64,000 nt of DNA from Didymodactylos carnosus (GCA_905250885.1 CAJNOQ010000122.1:1-64000); one strand, 5' to 3'. Counted from the stretch's first letter, positions 12,801 through 26,691 are shown. Numbers and translations are program-made. Notes: generated by a model from the sequence alone, not told the origin.

Positions 12801-15167
12801 TTAATCAAAACGATGTGAAATACTTACTGGGAGAAGAGCGGGTGTAGAAACAACCACTTTATTTGACTTTAAGTCCTTAGAAAGTAAAAATACCCATGCA
12901 TTAATAATTAGATTATTATGCAATACGTACTTGTGCATTACTCTTTGGATTCTGCTGCCCGCCTAGTCGATCTTTATTCGCTCGTATAATCTACAAAATG
13001 TAAATATATTCTTTTTCTTAACAAAAAATAGTTTAAAAGTAGACCTGACCTTCTCTTTGTCACTATGCTCATGTTCTTTCTTGTTCGAATTGTGTGGCTG
13101 CAATAATAGCACATTTATTGAAAGTGAAATATTAATTCAGTAAGACGGACCTCATTCTGTACTTGTTCATCACGTTGTTTTTGTTGTTCAAGAATTTGTT
13201 GTCGACGTTTGTTAATCTCAATTTCTTTATTGATAGATGCGGGACGTTTATTAACGTCGACAACTTTTTTCTCTTGTAAATTTCTAATTAAACATAATAC
13301 ATGCACAAATAATAGATTATTCATTATCAATAAACTCACCTATTCTGATTTTGAACGGAAATTGGTCGTTTACCGATAACAGGATTATCATACACTTTGA
13401 CTGGATCATACAAAGGTGTTTTGGCCGCTGCAGGTATCATAACCGATGGTGGTCTTGCCGGAGGAATTCCATCAGGACGAGAAATTACCGCTTTCGGTTG
13501 ATGTACTGAGAAAACAGAAAAATAACATAAATGAATTCTCATATCATATTACTTTATATAATTGTTACTTGGTTGCTGAATAGGTACGGATAAAATGTTA
13601 ACAATGACTTGTTTACCATGCAACACCGTGTGGTTAAATTCTTCCCGATATTGCTATAGATAAAAAACAACAACAAATGGTTTACTGCTTTCCAGAAAAT
13701 TACTTCACCTACATCATCTGGTAGAAATTTTGAAGTTCGCGCAAAAATAAACGGTTTTCTTAAAATATTATTTACAGATGGACGCTCACTACAGAATAAA
13801 AAATAAAACTATTTACTGAATAACATCAACTTATATTTGAGATAAATCACCGTGGATCTCGTTTCAACATTGATGAAATTAAAGAACGTAGTTCGACACT
13901 GAATTTTGGTGGCACTCGGTTGAATTGGCCTCTACAAATATAGAATATTGTCTTGGAGAATATAAGAATATACGTAAGATAGGTTAGAGGCTTTTCTTAC
14001 CGAATAATTTTTATAAAAATACCATTCATATTCTGAGCAGTAAACTAAAAGTAAAGCTTTATTATTGTACGGTAATTTACGGCATGTTTTTATGAGTGCC
14101 TACGGGATGTCTCAATGTTGTCAACTCGTATAAAACACAACCTAACGACCAAATATCACTCTTGTTATTATAAGGTTTGTGTTGACATATTTCAGGACTA
14201 AGGTAATAAGGTGAGCCAGCTTGAGTTTTAGCCAATTCCATCGTTCTGAAAACAAAATAAAAAACAACATAGCATTAAAACAGCAATGATCTAAACAAAG
14301 TGTCTTTTTTCAATTATCATTACACATTTACTGCATTTTATTCTTAAGTACTAATGAACATAAGAGCTAAAATAGACACATCATCAATGGGTGAACTTAC
14401 GTGTTCAGCACTTTCGCAATGCCAAAGTCACCTAGTTTACAACTGCCATTTTTCATTAAAAATACATTCTAAAGAGAAAAAACAAAAAAACTTCGAGAAA
14501 AATGCCTGTATCTGAATCTATTCATTTACTTCTGATTTAATATCTCTATGTAATACTTTTCTATCATGGACATGTTTTAATGCTAATGTTATTTGAACAA
14601 ACCAATCCAGAATTTGATCTTCATTAAAAAGTACACCCCGTTGTGCTTGTACTTGAGAATGTAAATCACCACCATCACAATAATCCATAACTATGTACAA
14701 ACTACTTAAATCTAAACAATCATGAAATATAAATAGCAACGCCGAAGTTGTTACCCTGTATTACTATACCTTCAAAGGATTCTGTATACGATACGATATA
14801 TGGATGTTTCATTTGAGCTAATAATGCGATCTAAAGAACAATGAGATAAACTTTAATTAAACATTAATTAAAAACATCGTAGCAAAAAACTTTACTTCTT
14901 TTTTTGCATCTTCACGTTCTTTTTTGCCCATCTGAATTGAGAAACAGGCCAATAGATAAAAGAATAAGTCATATAAAAGATTGTTTTGCAGCTTACTCCT
15001 GTTGTATTGATTTGTTTCATGACCAAATGCTTACCATCGACCTTGCTTTGCACAAGCCATGCTCGACCTAGGATGTAAATACATAGTGAGAATGTAGTCG
15101 CATTCAAAATGTCAACCTTACCAAATGTGCCCTCTCCAATTTTCTTTTGTTTTGCATATTTTTCCAT
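9874..15167 (-). CDS. NEK1: NEK1-like NIMA-related Ser/Thr kinase, many exons
   Basis: NIMA-family kinases of the NEK1 group act at cilia/centrosomes and in the DNA-damage response. The start at 15167 opens [16 protein letters not shown], close to vertebrate NEK1. Well-resolved exons are 15122-15167, 14997-15067, 14896-14931, 14770-14830, 14530-14711, 14401-14468 and 14104-14245, all joined in phase. They cover the P-loop GEGTFG, the VMK lysine, [36 protein letters not shown], catalytic HRD (VLHRDIKS), [12 protein letters not shown] and the activation-segment end YYLSPEI. Further exons finish the kinase lobe ([30 protein letters not shown]) and continue as a basic and Gln-rich, probably coiled-coil region: [19 protein letters not shown] and ERIRRKNL. 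Near the end, exon 10909-11231 joins 10864 and below across a 44-bp intron (10865-10908). The last exon starts near 10530 and encodes an acidic tail ending ALKVCTI. At least 20 exons are visible; several middle boundaries (11450-13100) are approximate. Confidence 0.88.
10580..10728. mobile_element. hAT-type MITE in an intron of the NEK1-like gene
   Basis: This 149-bp insertion has inverted ends: left AAGTGGCGGATACAGG, right the complement of CAGTAGCGGATTTAGGGG, followed inside by GAGGTGCGAT on both sides. The CAGTGGCGGAT-type end is characteristic of hAT elements. The flanking 8-bp sequences AACTAAAT (10572-10579) and AGCTAAAT (10729-10736) agree at 7 of 8 positions, fitting an 8-bp hAT target duplication. 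It sits in the intron before the last exon, which runs from about 10779 to 10531 and is phase 0, so splicing need not be disturbed. Confidence 0.85.
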
Positions 15168-16687
15168 GTGACGTTTTCTATCTTGTCGTGTTCAATAAAC
15201 CATCTAAATATCAACATATTTGGACTGTTTCCTATGTACAGGTTTTGCGTTTGTTTTCAGTTTTTATATACTGTGCAACGCGCATCAGTCACATCCCAGT
15301 TGTTGACTACACACTTCAGTCCCGATTGCGATTTGAGTAAACGCTCAACTATTCTCACTTATTTTTATGGCTCATTTTTTTAACGAGTTTATATTAACAT
15401 TAATATAGTTTATATCTTATATTTATCAAAAATCGATTAACATTTATTTCACGAGTATAAAAAATAAACTTTTCCCCCTGAATTGGTTAGAATTTACTGT
15501 TCCTCAACTGAAGTTTTCTTATTTAGAGAATTTTCCTTTGTCCTCTTTCCAGATATGAATAGAGAAGAATAAAAGTAGTTCAATTCCGTTATTTACGCAA
15601 AAATTAAATGAGAAAATGTCTGCACATCGATCGAGAAAATTTTTTTAAGAGTTTGAGTTAAAAAAGAACGTAAAGGAAAGTACAATCTTAGTGGACTTTC
15701 TATAAGGCAGAGTTGATTCTGCCCTCTCAACGTGAAAAACACAGTAGATTTCACATTTTCAAAGTGGATTTATCCATTTTGCTACTGTGTGATTCATTAA
15801 TCATCAGGAACGCCGAGGATTAAGTAAGTATCAGTAGTAATTGGTGGATAGTTGTCCATCATAGAGTTCAAAGTCAAAGAAACGACCTTTATTACATACA
15901 GCAGGATAAGAGTGTTAGTGGAAAGTTCCAAATAATAACACGTAAGTAAATATTTTACATCAGAAGAAGAACGAACTTCTCTTTGCTTAACATCCGCTAT
16001 TTCTGTTCTTGTATAGTCATATCAAAAAGAGGACTTCTGATTGGTTTTTGTTGTAACGCAATCACTGCAAGCCATGAGTTGTCATTCTTTTCTTACGATG
16101 AATTCTGGCATGGGTTTTAACAAAAGTGTCTGGCGTTTTAATCCTTTAGTGGATGATCACCTGGAAAATCAGATAACATGTCTGTAACTCGTCAATCCTT
16201 TAAACGGCTGACGTAGCCAGCTACCGATGTTACAGTTTTTAACCACTAGAGTGCAAACAAAGGACAGGTAGTTTCCAGCGCAAATGCCTCATGATTTCTG
16301 GGTCACATATTACTAGTTAAAATAGATACTGACTGTACTACAAAACACAAAATTGCGGGGAGGCAGAAGCTCTTCAAAATATAGAAAGACATTTAATCTG
16401 CTTGAAAAAACCGATGAAAATTTTTAAAGAACTACTTTTCTACGGTCCTTTCCATGTTTCTCTTGTTTGCCGCTAACATTTTCTTCGACTCACTTTTATC
16501 TTATTAGAAACAACTACAACTAGGAGTATTTGCTCGTTTGCGGCATCCAACTCAGATCCTGTCGATACTGTTCAATCTTTTCTCTTTTGATTCCGAGGAC
16601 GATCAATGGTTTTTGACTTATTTATAGTACACAAGACATTTTTTATAATCTTCAGATTACCTTAGCTAGTTGGAGTTTACAAAGAGA
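15168..16687. other. Intergenic stretch between NEK1-like and SPCS1
   Basis: This is a head-to-head arrangement: the minus-strand kinase starts at 15167 and the plus-strand SPCS1 at 16688. Both promoters must lie here. No TATA box or other site can be assigned with confidence and no gene was seen. Confidence 0.5.
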
Positions 16688-17389
16688 ATGATTGACATCG
16701 AATGGCCATTCGGAACTCATATGGTACGTATTGAGCATAATCTATCCAAATTTCAATCAGTGTATTTTTGTATTATTCCAGGATTTTAGTGGTCAAAAAC
16801 TGGCTGAACGTTTATTTCAAATTATTATTGTTGTGTTTGCTGTATGTTTTTTATTATTATCACTGCTAGATTTCCGCAATTTATTATGACTTTAGAACAA
16901 ATAGTGTGAAAAAAAAAACAAGCATTCACCTTCTGCGTGGAGTACGCAATTCAGTTTAGTTTTTAAGTTCAGAGAAGAACAAAGATTAACCAGAAAGCTC
17001 AGACCTCTTCTTACTGCTGGTTTAACACTTGCATGTTATTAGTAATTCTTTCTCAACAAAATAACATGTTTCTTCTCAGATTGTTGGTTTTATATTTGGT
17101 TATATTCTTCAACGATTTTCAATAACAATTTATATTGTCTTAATAGGTGTTGCAATATCCGCAGTGGTATGTTTAACATATTTATGTCTCAAAACATGAT
17201 AATAACCTTGTCAATTTTCTTTTTCTTTAGTTAACATTAGCGCCATGGCCAATGTATCGAAATCATCCAGTTGCATGGCAAAAACCAGAAGTAACAACGG
17301 TAACAAAAGAAAAAGAGAATGCTAATAAAAGTGGTGGCAATAAAGGAATTAAAAAAGAAACAAGAAAAAAACCCAAAAAAGATGAGTAG
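16688..17389 (+). CDS. SPCS1: Signal peptidase complex subunit 1
   Basis: Small ER-membrane subunit of the signal peptidase complex, which removes signal peptides at the translocon. Four exons (16688-16723, 16782-16841, 17080-17166, 17231-17389) join in phase 0 to give 113 residues. Residues 13-20, DFSGQKLA, match the family's DYKGQKLAE block. Two membrane helices follow (about residues 24-42, IIIVVFAIVGFIFGY, and 46-63, ITIYIVLIGVAISAV). The cytosolic block LTLAPWPMYRNHPVAW matches LTLPPWPIYRRHPLKW of animals. The lysine-rich tail (KKETRKKPKKDE) is somewhat longer than in vertebrates, where the protein is about 102 residues. It was found by splicing; no single open frame spans it. Confidence 0.93.
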
Positions 17390-18652
17390 CGTAAATGAAT
17401 AAAAAAAATCTCATTATTTTTGTTTCTTTCTTGTGAATGCTTCGTTTTTGTTAATCTATTTGTTGTTTGCAGTATAAAAATAAATACAGTTTAAGTCGAA
17501 GTCCCCAAGTTACTCTTCCACAAGATAATATGACTTTTATTTTCACTCTTGCGGATTGAAAGTACTTCGGCTATCATTTTTTAGCTCTATTCTGAAGAAA
17601 ATCAAATCTGGCCGGAAATCCACTTTTTTCGTATGAAAAATACATGAATAGCTCCAGCGTAACAGCTAATCGTGACTCATTACATTTGAATAAAAAATAC
17701 TTGTTTTTCTAATTTATAATTTTCACAAACTTTGTTTTATATTGATTAATCGGTTGATTGTTCACAATCGCTCATTATGTAGCAACAACTATAATATCTC
17801 TATTTTCTTCATAAACAAAACAGAATAATTGATAGATAACAAGTTAAATGAGACAAAAATTCACGCTTATGCTAGACTAGCATCTATGTTGGACTTATCA
17901 AATTTATCCCATAAATGAAAAGTCAGTGAATGCATAAATATTCTAAAACCACCATGTATTAACAGTAACGAAACTCACTGTACAACAAAGATATTTGATT
18001 TAACTTCATTCGTTGCAGATGCAGAAGAGAGTGATAAAAAAAATTTCATATAAAAGAAGGCTGCTTTAAAACCGTATAAATATGTATTTTTATATATTCT
18101 CAACAAATAATATAACCTGAGATCGTCAAAAATTTTACTATCACTTCAACATTACAATCTAAGAACAGAAAAAAAAGCATAAGCAAAGAATAGAAATGAA
18201 GAATTATAAACAAAAAAGATACTATCAAAGAGAGAGAAAAAAAGTATAGATGCATACAATATGATCATATAAAATAGGGAAACAGAAGGATTGGAAGCGT
18301 GCTAAGTATTTTGTGTTTGCTGTCGTAAATGTGTGAGAAAAAAGAGAATCAGATATACATCTTTTTGAAAATCTTTGTTAATGATATCGACCCCAAATAT
18401 CAGGGAGACTATAAAAACTCATTTTGTATAATTATACCATTCAAGTAAATATACAACGTCTGCAAAAAACTTCAAAATAAAATTCTGTTAATCATTTTTA
18501 GTGCTTGTTGTAGTATCACTATTCCAAAACCTCATACAGAAACTGGTATTCTGTTTAATAAATCCTAAATTAATGTTAATACATGAAAAAATTCATAATC
18601 TAATCCCTTCGTACTTACGCGAATTCTTAGCCTTCACATACTTTTCATTATA
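17390..18652. other. Intergenic stretch after SPCS1
   Basis: Very A+T-rich with poly-A/T runs. The SPCS1 3' UTR is expected at its left edge; an AATAAA-like word lies at 17479-17484. Nothing else is supported. Confidence 0.5.
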
Positions 18653-19504
18653 ACGGGAGGGCCCAGAATAAAATGCCCACTTTTGTTCGTTGTTTTTAAG
18701 ACACTTTCAAGAGGTAGCCCAAAGAGTTGGTTCTAAACTCATTCGATAAAGAATTGAATTCTCTACAAATCTGCTATTTAAATCTCTGATAGCATTTTTA
18801 TCGTTTGAGCACCATTCAAATTGAATAGTACTGAGTTGTCGAACTGCAACATACTGAAAATAGAAAATATTTCAAAATTAGATTCTGTACCGCACCGGAA
18901 AATTTCGCATCTTCTCACATATTTTCTTTTTTGAAATTCAGGAAAATTTCTGTGCAAAAAAACTGATAAATCTTAAAAAACCTAACTTTTGATCCTATTT
19001 TTCACAAAGTTTAGTTTTTTAACTATAAAAGCAGTAAAACGGTCTGAAACCAAGATTTTAGTCTTATTATCTTACACAGACTTAAATTCTGCATCTTTTA
19101 ATACATAAACAACGTTTCTCAACTGAAATCATTAATTACAAAAATTGAAAAGCCAGTTGAGAACTAATCCGGCTGACGTAGCGGAAACATTGTATGAAGT
19201 TGTAAATGAGTGAGATCGACAGAACATAGAATTCTCTATCTTTGTACATAGAAAAATGAACTATTGAACCTCAGACAATGGGCTAAAAGTCAAAAAAAAG
19301 GAGACGATAAAAGCACGTCGTCGTTCGACAACTCATTCAATTTGGATAGCGCTCAAATGAGAAAAATGCTATCAGAGATTTAAATAGCATGTTTGTAGAG
19401 AATTCAGTTCTTTATCGGATGAGCTTAGAATCAACTCTTTGAACCACTGGGAAGTGTCTCAAAAACAAAGAACAAAAGTGAACATTTTATTCTGGGCCAC
19501 CCGT
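18653..19504. mobile_element. Non-autonomous Tc1/mariner-like element with about 190-bp inverted ends
   Basis: The left arm (18653-18842) begins ACGGGAGGGCCCAGAATAAA; the right arm (19315-19504), reverse-complemented, begins ACGGGTGGCCCAGAATAAAA. The arms match over about 190 bp at roughly 85% by eye, with shared blocks GAATTCTCTACAAA and TTTAAATCTCTGATAGCA. TA dinucleotides lie immediately outside (18651-18652, 19505-19506), as expected of a TA-targeting family. The 470-bp interior has no transposase. The divergence of the arms suggests a moderately old copy. Confidence 0.8.
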
Positions 19505-19506
19505 TA

Positions 19507-20504
19507 GATACATTAGAAAAACTTATTGAGAGAAAGGAAATTATGCTCAAAATGAACACATTACGCTTAGATTTTTGCTTGTGAATTAACATAAAAAGAA
19601 ATTGCTTTCCAAGTCTTGCATCATTAACTAATGAAAAATCTGAGTTTCTTACGACCATAAAATTTGGTTCCATCTATAGCTATTTCTCTCCTTTCTATAT
19701 ATGTCAGTTTATTCTTCAAATATGACCTTATTAATCGTTAAGCGGAGTATTTTAGCTCGACAGGTCAATCATCACTATACAGAACAGCTTTGCTATCCAT
19801 ATCTTTTCTTTATTATTTGTTGTTTTCTTTATTGTTTGTCTGTGTATTGTAGATTATAGACGTTATTTTGCTATTGTTTTTCTTTATGTAATCCCAGATA
19901 AAAAAAACCTACTGATAAAATTTGACAGAAACAGAAAAATGAATATTATTCTCACGTTTTTGACATGGCAATATGACCCAATTCAATTTGCCTTATGCAT
20001 TCGAAAATAATAATTATTTGCGGTTACCTACTTATTAAATAATTTTTTTGTCTACCAAAGGAACTACTTTAATTTAAGCATATCATTTTAAAATTGTTAA
20101 AGTTTATTCACTACTCAAAATTTAAGAGAGACCTCACTAGTATTTCTCTAACTTTTGTAGATATTATTTCACACATATTAAATATTTCCATATAATCGTA
20201 GCCAAATTATGATAGTGTAAACTTTTGTCAATCTTTTCTCTTTATTGCTTACAATGTCTTCTTTTTTTCAGAAGATAAATAAATTAATTACAAACTGATA
20301 TAAGCATCTAGCTGCTCAAAACTTTTGCTGAAAACAAAAATAATCACACGAACTTAGTACAAAAAGAAAGCAATTCAAAAACAGAGAAAAGTAGTTTATA
20401 CAGAAAAACATTCATTTGATTTTCATTCGTAATTGAGATTAATGCAGACAAATTACAGTAAACAGGGGTATAAAAACTTGGTTTAGAAAAAAAAAATAAT
20501 TTAT
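19507..20504. other. Intergenic, A+T-rich
   Basis: No gene or repeat is supported. The 3' UTR of the minus-strand BACURD gene lies at its right edge. Confidence 0.5.
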
Positions 20505-21690
20505 TTAACGTTTTCTTGGTCGATTATCATCTAAATCATCGTCTGTAGATGCAGCAGCAGCATGACGTGGAGATGTTGCTCGTATTTGATCGTCTGGTGT
20601 ATTACGATTTTCATATAATAATATATTCAACGTTTCTTCATAGACTCTGGCTTCAAAAAATTCAACCTAAAATTTAAAAACGTTACTTCTTTATATTAAG
20701 AGCAAATAAATATCAAGCCATACTATTTACATAGCACAAAATGGCCAAATTAAACGCTATAAAAATGCCGTTACATTATAGACTTCTTTTACGTTCTGAT
20801 AAAACAATATGAAATAGAAATAAACATACTTTGTTTTGTTTTCGTTCTGTTGCATAAACAATTGATGTACAACAAACTTCTGCTACTTTTTGGCCATTAC
20901 CATAGAAACTCCAACAACATATTTCCTCACTTCCGGTTACATCTTTGACGAATAATATTCTGTTGTGCAAACGTATACTTAATTTATCAAATAATTCAAT
21001 GTTTTTCATTAACATTTCATCTGATGTACTAAAAATTTAAATTAAAAAAGGCTAAATAAACATAAAACAACATCGATCCAATTTGTTTTATTTAACATTA
21101 TACCTTGTATAAGAATATTTATTGTTGTGTCTGTTAACCATTAATTTTACTATCGGTTTTCGAATTGTATTAATTAAATTTGGTAATTCTTTCGCTGATG
21201 TTAACATGATTACTTTACAACAAGCATTTATTGTATCCGTATCAGCAAATTTTTTATGACGAGTTTTCATTTGTTGTTCAATTAAATCTTGTAACGGTTG
21301 CATACAATAAAATTTTGCTTCATTCAGTAGTTCATTTAATGTTTGTGTACATTCCGGTAATATAATGGTTCCATCACGTAGATAATTTAATAATAAACCA
21401 AAATGTTTGCCATCTCTATCAATCAATACCCAACCTAAATAAAGATAAAAGTAATAGTAGACAATATAATACATTACTTAAATGTATTATCTCTTACCTT
21501 CGCTATCTTGTACAACTTCCATACGGCCACTAAACATAGCTCTTAACATGTTGTCTTGTTTTGTTAACGTATCAAAACTTGTTAAATATAAAGAATTACC
21601 AACATTTAATTTGATATATTTACTGGAATAATTCAAAACAGCAGGTTTTACTGCCTGAGTGGAAACAGGAAGAGTTGCAGAGTCACTCAT
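20505..21690 (-). CDS. KCTD10: BTB/POZ adaptor of the BACURD family (KCTD10/KCTD13/TNFAIP1-like)
   Basis: BACURD proteins are Cullin-3 adaptors that direct ubiquitination of substrates such as RhoA. Four exons (21498-21690, 21104-21434, 20830-21028, 20505-20666) total 885 nt, giving 294 residues; vertebrate members have about 310-330. The tetramerisation-type BTB domain covers about residues 22-125: [47 protein letters not shown] and [18 protein letters not shown]. The C-terminal domain has [38 protein letters not shown] and [19 protein letters not shown], then an acidic stretch and a basic end (DDNRPRKR) like the family's nuclear-type tail. The family is firm; I cannot tell which vertebrate paralogue is closest, so the symbol is indicative. 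Confidence 0.92.
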
Positions 21691-23152
21691 ATCTAAAAAT
21701 ATGATCACAATTGTATCGTATCCTAAAATTTGCATACTATCTCATCCAACAACAGTCATTGTTATGACATTATGACATGCAGCAAATACCAAAGCATTAA
21801 AATTGTTACTGATTAAGTAAGTTATCCTTCAGGTCAAACCTGACTGTCCTTTTTCTCGTTTTTTGTTCTCAAAGTACTAGATTATCAAACGTTCAGACAT
21901 ATATACTTTAGTCATTTTTTTAACATGGGAACATAAAATAATTAAAGTTGGGATTTGTTTCTTAACAATAACAGCAACGGGGAGAAAAACGTTTACTACA
22001 TCAGACTGAAATTGACAAAAGAGTGGAAAAAGTTTATTCCATTGCTAACATCGTCAACAAGTGTAGAACTGGTTTTTGAATTCAAATCCCAGTTGATGAA
22101 ATACTTTCAATGTTAAGAAAAAACTCTTCTTCATTGACAGAAAACTTAATAATCTTTTTCTTCTTTCCTTGCTTCACTCATACCTTTTCTTGAGTCCAGA
22201 GTACCACAAGTTTCTGTTTAAACTATTAGATACATTAAAGCATAAAAGCTAACGCTTCACCAAAGCATAAAACATACAATATTTTTTAACTCATTTTTCA
22301 AAATATTTACAAAACTAGATATACAAAAGCATACAATAAAATAGGCTAAATAATGTTTAGTACATCTGCATGGTTAGTTAAAGCAATACTAATCAGGAAA
22401 AAAAATCGTATCACTAGAAGACCTAAAAAGTCTTCTTAAATGTTTTCTTCATAATAATAGAAGAAAACACGAACGATTTTTTTGCCAGTTTAAATAAATC
22501 TAAGAACAAAATAATGTTCTTATAGTAAAATAAAAAAATAGTTCGAAAAGTATTTTTATCTACGAATATAAATATATATATATTTCGTGCAATGTAATTT
22601 CATTAATAGAAATTGACTAGAGAGTTATAATAAATCTTCATTATCTTTCACAATTGAATCTTGCATTTACACATAAAAAACAACAATATAATATTCACTT
22701 TGTTTATTGACAAAATTAGAACAATAACATCGACAAACATTCGATTGTATTCATCATCATGCCATGCAAGTTTACGTGAGCGTCGAATGTATGTAGAATG
22801 AAAGACAATAGAGAGACTGTTCAAATGAAAACTAGACCGTTCTATAGAATGTTTAAGTAAAAAGACCTTTAACTGATCGAACAGTTAAATACCGAACTGA
22901 ACGAAGAAAAAAAAAGTAATAAGAAAATATATGAGCCTCAATCACAATAATAACCTTTTATCCATTGAAATCATTTAGTAGATAAAACTCTCTGAGAAAA
23001 TTTAACAAAGCAAGAGATTGGTCGATTCTGGCTCTACTGCTTAAGCTTCGTAAAAGATGAACAGTTTTTCAAATGTACATGATTGTACATCGAATATACA
23101 GCAACGACACTATTACAGAAGAAGAATAGAAAGTTTGTATAATTTGAATATT
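21691..23152. other. Intergenic between BACURD and PTRH2
   Basis: A+T-rich sequence with no supported gene. It should hold the promoter of the BACURD gene on the left and the PTRH2 3' UTR on the right. A short ATATATA run occurs near 22573. Confidence 0.5.
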
Positions 23153-24196
23153 TTAATAAAGTTTTAAATGTCGAGTGATATCGTTGATAAAACGTGATGG
23201 AGCTGAAAAAAGCAACAGATAGTTAGTAATTATCACTTTTGAAAATATCAGGCACAGCAAACTTACCCGGACCGATGCCGAGAACTGTTTTGCTTCCAGG
23301 TTGAATTTGTGTTCGTCCTGCGTCTCGAATCAAACAGGTTGTTAAACCTCGTCCTTTTGCTTGTAAACGAAGATCTTCACTATAAACAAAAATATGGCAA
23401 AAAATTCTATTAAATTCTAAAAAATCAATAAGATAAAATATACATACAGTTCAGCGTCGCTGTCGCATTTGACAACTATCTTCGGTTGTCCCATACTATA
23501 CCATGTATCAACAGCATCTGGTGTTTGATCACAAGCTTTTTGAAAACATCCCAATGTTGCATGAGAACACTAAAAAATCGGTGCTAAGAATAAGCAAAAG
23601 GAAGGAGACCGGTACAACGTTAAAAATACCTGAGCAGCAACTTTGCCTTTACCCATTTTCAAGTCATTTCTCACTACAAGGACAAGCTAAATAAACAAAA
23701 AAGCAATTGAATTTTTAAATTCCGATGGGACAAGAGTTTCCATATAAAAGTAACGTATTCACTAATCATTCGCTTCATCTACCGAAGCATAATACTGTAG
23801 ATTACAAATCTGTGACAATCCAAATTAGTTAAACTTATACATACTTTGTATTCTTCATCGGCATCCGAAAAGCCAGGTTCATACTAGATTAACAAAATGA
23901 ACGGCTATATTAAATTTTGAATGTTTTATCGTTTGATGTTGAATCTAACTAACTTACATTCTTTTCGTCTTCTCGTTCATCTTTTCCAATGTCAAATGCG
24001 TTAGATACTACCCGGACACTATTATTGACAAATACGGAGGAGCTAAATAACCAACCAAGAGTTAAGCCGCCTAAAATAAAAAATCATTTGATTTTAAAAA
24101 TGGTTTATGTAATTAATATCTATTTCTTTTACCTAAGAATCCGGCCACTAGGCCAGCAACTGCACTTTTGTCCTCAAACCAAAGACCACCGCTCAT
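23153..24196 (-). CDS. PTRH2: Peptidyl-tRNA hydrolase 2
   Basis: Releases tRNA from prematurely dropped peptidyl-tRNA; the animal enzyme is anchored in the outer mitochondrial membrane. Six short exons on the minus strand join in phase. The N-terminus ([20 protein letters not shown], then [12 protein letters not shown]) forms a membrane anchor. A linker ([23 protein letters not shown]) leads to the PTH2 domain: [73 protein letters not shown] and the terminal HLKLY. The conserved lysine/histidine region (KMGKGK…CSH) and the AGRTQI and GPG-type motifs are all present. The last exon joins at 23202. No defect was seen. Confidence 0.93.
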
Positions 24197-26691
24197 GCGA
24201 AAACTAAATAGAAAAAAGCCAACAATCAAAGATATCTGCTTGCATATCTTGTTTATAGTTGTATTAATGTCACGTTGACACAAAATTAAAACCGTAGTAT
24301 AATAAAAATCAACGTACTTCAATAAAACGTTTAAATAAATGAATAAATAAATAAATTCTTCTTTTTTATTTCGTTCTATTTAAATCAAACTTTCGGTTTT
24401 CGATGGAAATTATATAAAATATAGATCTGAAATATATACGGAGAAATCATCAAGAAACGTACATTTTATGAAAGAAAAAAAGATAGAAAGAGAGAAAATA
24501 TTGTCTATTCTTTGCTTAGACATGCAGCGTTGCATATAAACATATGTATGAATGTACAAAAAAAAATATGTCTTGCACAACAACCGCTCTCTCGTGCCTA
24601 TCGTTGTTTTAAGGCACTAACAGATGTAAACAGAGAACTGATAAATGCCATTATAGGGGTGACATTTTAACAGAAGAGAAGAGAGTTAATCACAAAAGAA
24701 GGAAGTAACGATTACCTTTATATGTTTCTGAATTATAGCGTTTCATCGCAGTTTGAGATGGCAGACGCCCTTCTGAACATTTTTCTTTCGTCTTAAATCG
24801 ATCAAATATAACCTTGAGTTGAGATACGAAAATATTTAACAAAAGTCTAATGGAGAGAAAAGAACTACAATACGTAAGCTCTCGCTTTATAATGGTATGA
24901 TGATACTCTTGTTAATGAGAAAGTGTTACAAAAAGAAAAAAAGTATTTACTGATATATATAAAATTTTTATTCCCTTCAGGTACACAATAATTTATATAT
25001 GTACATCTCTCTATTTGTTCCCTCTACAGTCATGGTTACGCGGACAACAAACACCTATCCAAAAGTGTAATGATAATAATGGAAAAATATTTCTTGAGTA
25101 TGAGTACAATTACAATACATTACAAATGGATGCAAAACGGAGAATAAATGAAAAAAATGCGTATATATAGGATTAAGATGTGTGAATGAAGAAATATCGA
25201 TCATGTCCTTCAAATAAAACAGTATGGATGTGAATTAAACCTAAAAACTCAAGTAAAAATAAAATATACTTAATACACTTGAGAAAACAATTTCTTACCC
25301 TTAAACTAAATTTATCATTGTCCTGTGAGTAAGAGGAAAAAACTTAAGAACAAATAAGAATAAAGTTCAATCCAAAGAATGAATAAATAGCTTAGAACAC
25401 TTTTTTTTATAAAAAAAAAACAAATCACTTTAAGCTTATAGACAGCAGGATTAGATGCATTTAGCAAATTTATAATAATGGAAAAAACAGTCATCCAGAT
25501 GAAAAAAATGTTTTAGCGTGATATAATGAACAGTCAAACCAAGTAATCTAAGATTAGTAAAAGTCATTGGATTTTAAAACGAGAGTAGACAGTTGTAAAT
25601 AATATAATGGTAGATTAACAAAATAATTTGTTTACTATATGTGTATATTTATCCAAGAATACCCACTACTTGAAATATCAGAAACTGTTTTAAGAGGATA
25701 ATTAAATTGAACCATTGATCTTATTTATATACAGAAATAAACAATATTCGATTTGAAGACTTGTAGAAGAGAACTCATTATTAAAACCGAATTGTGCAAT
25801 ATTAGAGAGTTATAATATCTGTACTTTTTAACAACTGATGTAAAATATCAGAGAAGAAAGGTCAAAATATCAATCATATCCTTGTTTTTATCCTTTACTG
25901 AGGACAAGAAAGTGCTTAAACATACAAACAATATTTCTTCATACAACCGCTAAATAAGTAAATCAAAATCAAAATCTTGTCTTTCATGTTTTATTGTTGA
26001 CACACACTCTCATACACAAACTTTTCCAGACTCTATTGCATAAGAGAAAAGAATGCGATCCAAAACACTTTCTTAGTTGATATTGCTCGCTGTTGGATCA
26101 AAAAAACTTTTTTTCTCGAATTTGAGCTCAAAATTACTGTTTTATAATATAGTTTGCTAAATCACACTTTAATCACTAATTGAATCACTAATTGAAACTT
26201 GCATTGGTAGCTGGTAGAAAATTTGAAAAAAAACTAGCTATCAATTTTAAAAATGAGCGAAACGACAATATGACAACATGAAAAGGCAAGTATTAAGTTG
26301 AACTTACTTCATAAATGATAAATTTGGAGTGTATATTCTACAGAAATAAAGTTTTTCAACAGCGCGTCCTATGAGACATCGTAAAAAAGTCGTCAATTAA
26401 ATTTGATCATCGAGAATTTTAACTGAAATGTTTTTAATCGTTTTTAATGTTTTTTAAGGATTTTGATGTCATGGAAGCAACGGCTAAAAGATAACAATCC
26501 TTTGAACGGATGACGAATCAGCAACTCCCTTGACTTGTGGTCAGATTTTAGTTATCTTTTTGTTTTCTAAAAGCCCAACGGCGGGGCTCTATACTATTCT
26601 TGTTTGAAAAAAATATACTAACGGCTCACAAAAGTCGTCCTTTTTTATTGGGTTTTAATGTGGCCAATACAACTACGTAAAAATTCTCCAA
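24197..26691. other. Intergenic, very A+T-rich
   Basis: About 2.5 kb with no supported gene or domain. The left edge should contain the PTRH2 promoter. Confidence 0.5.
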
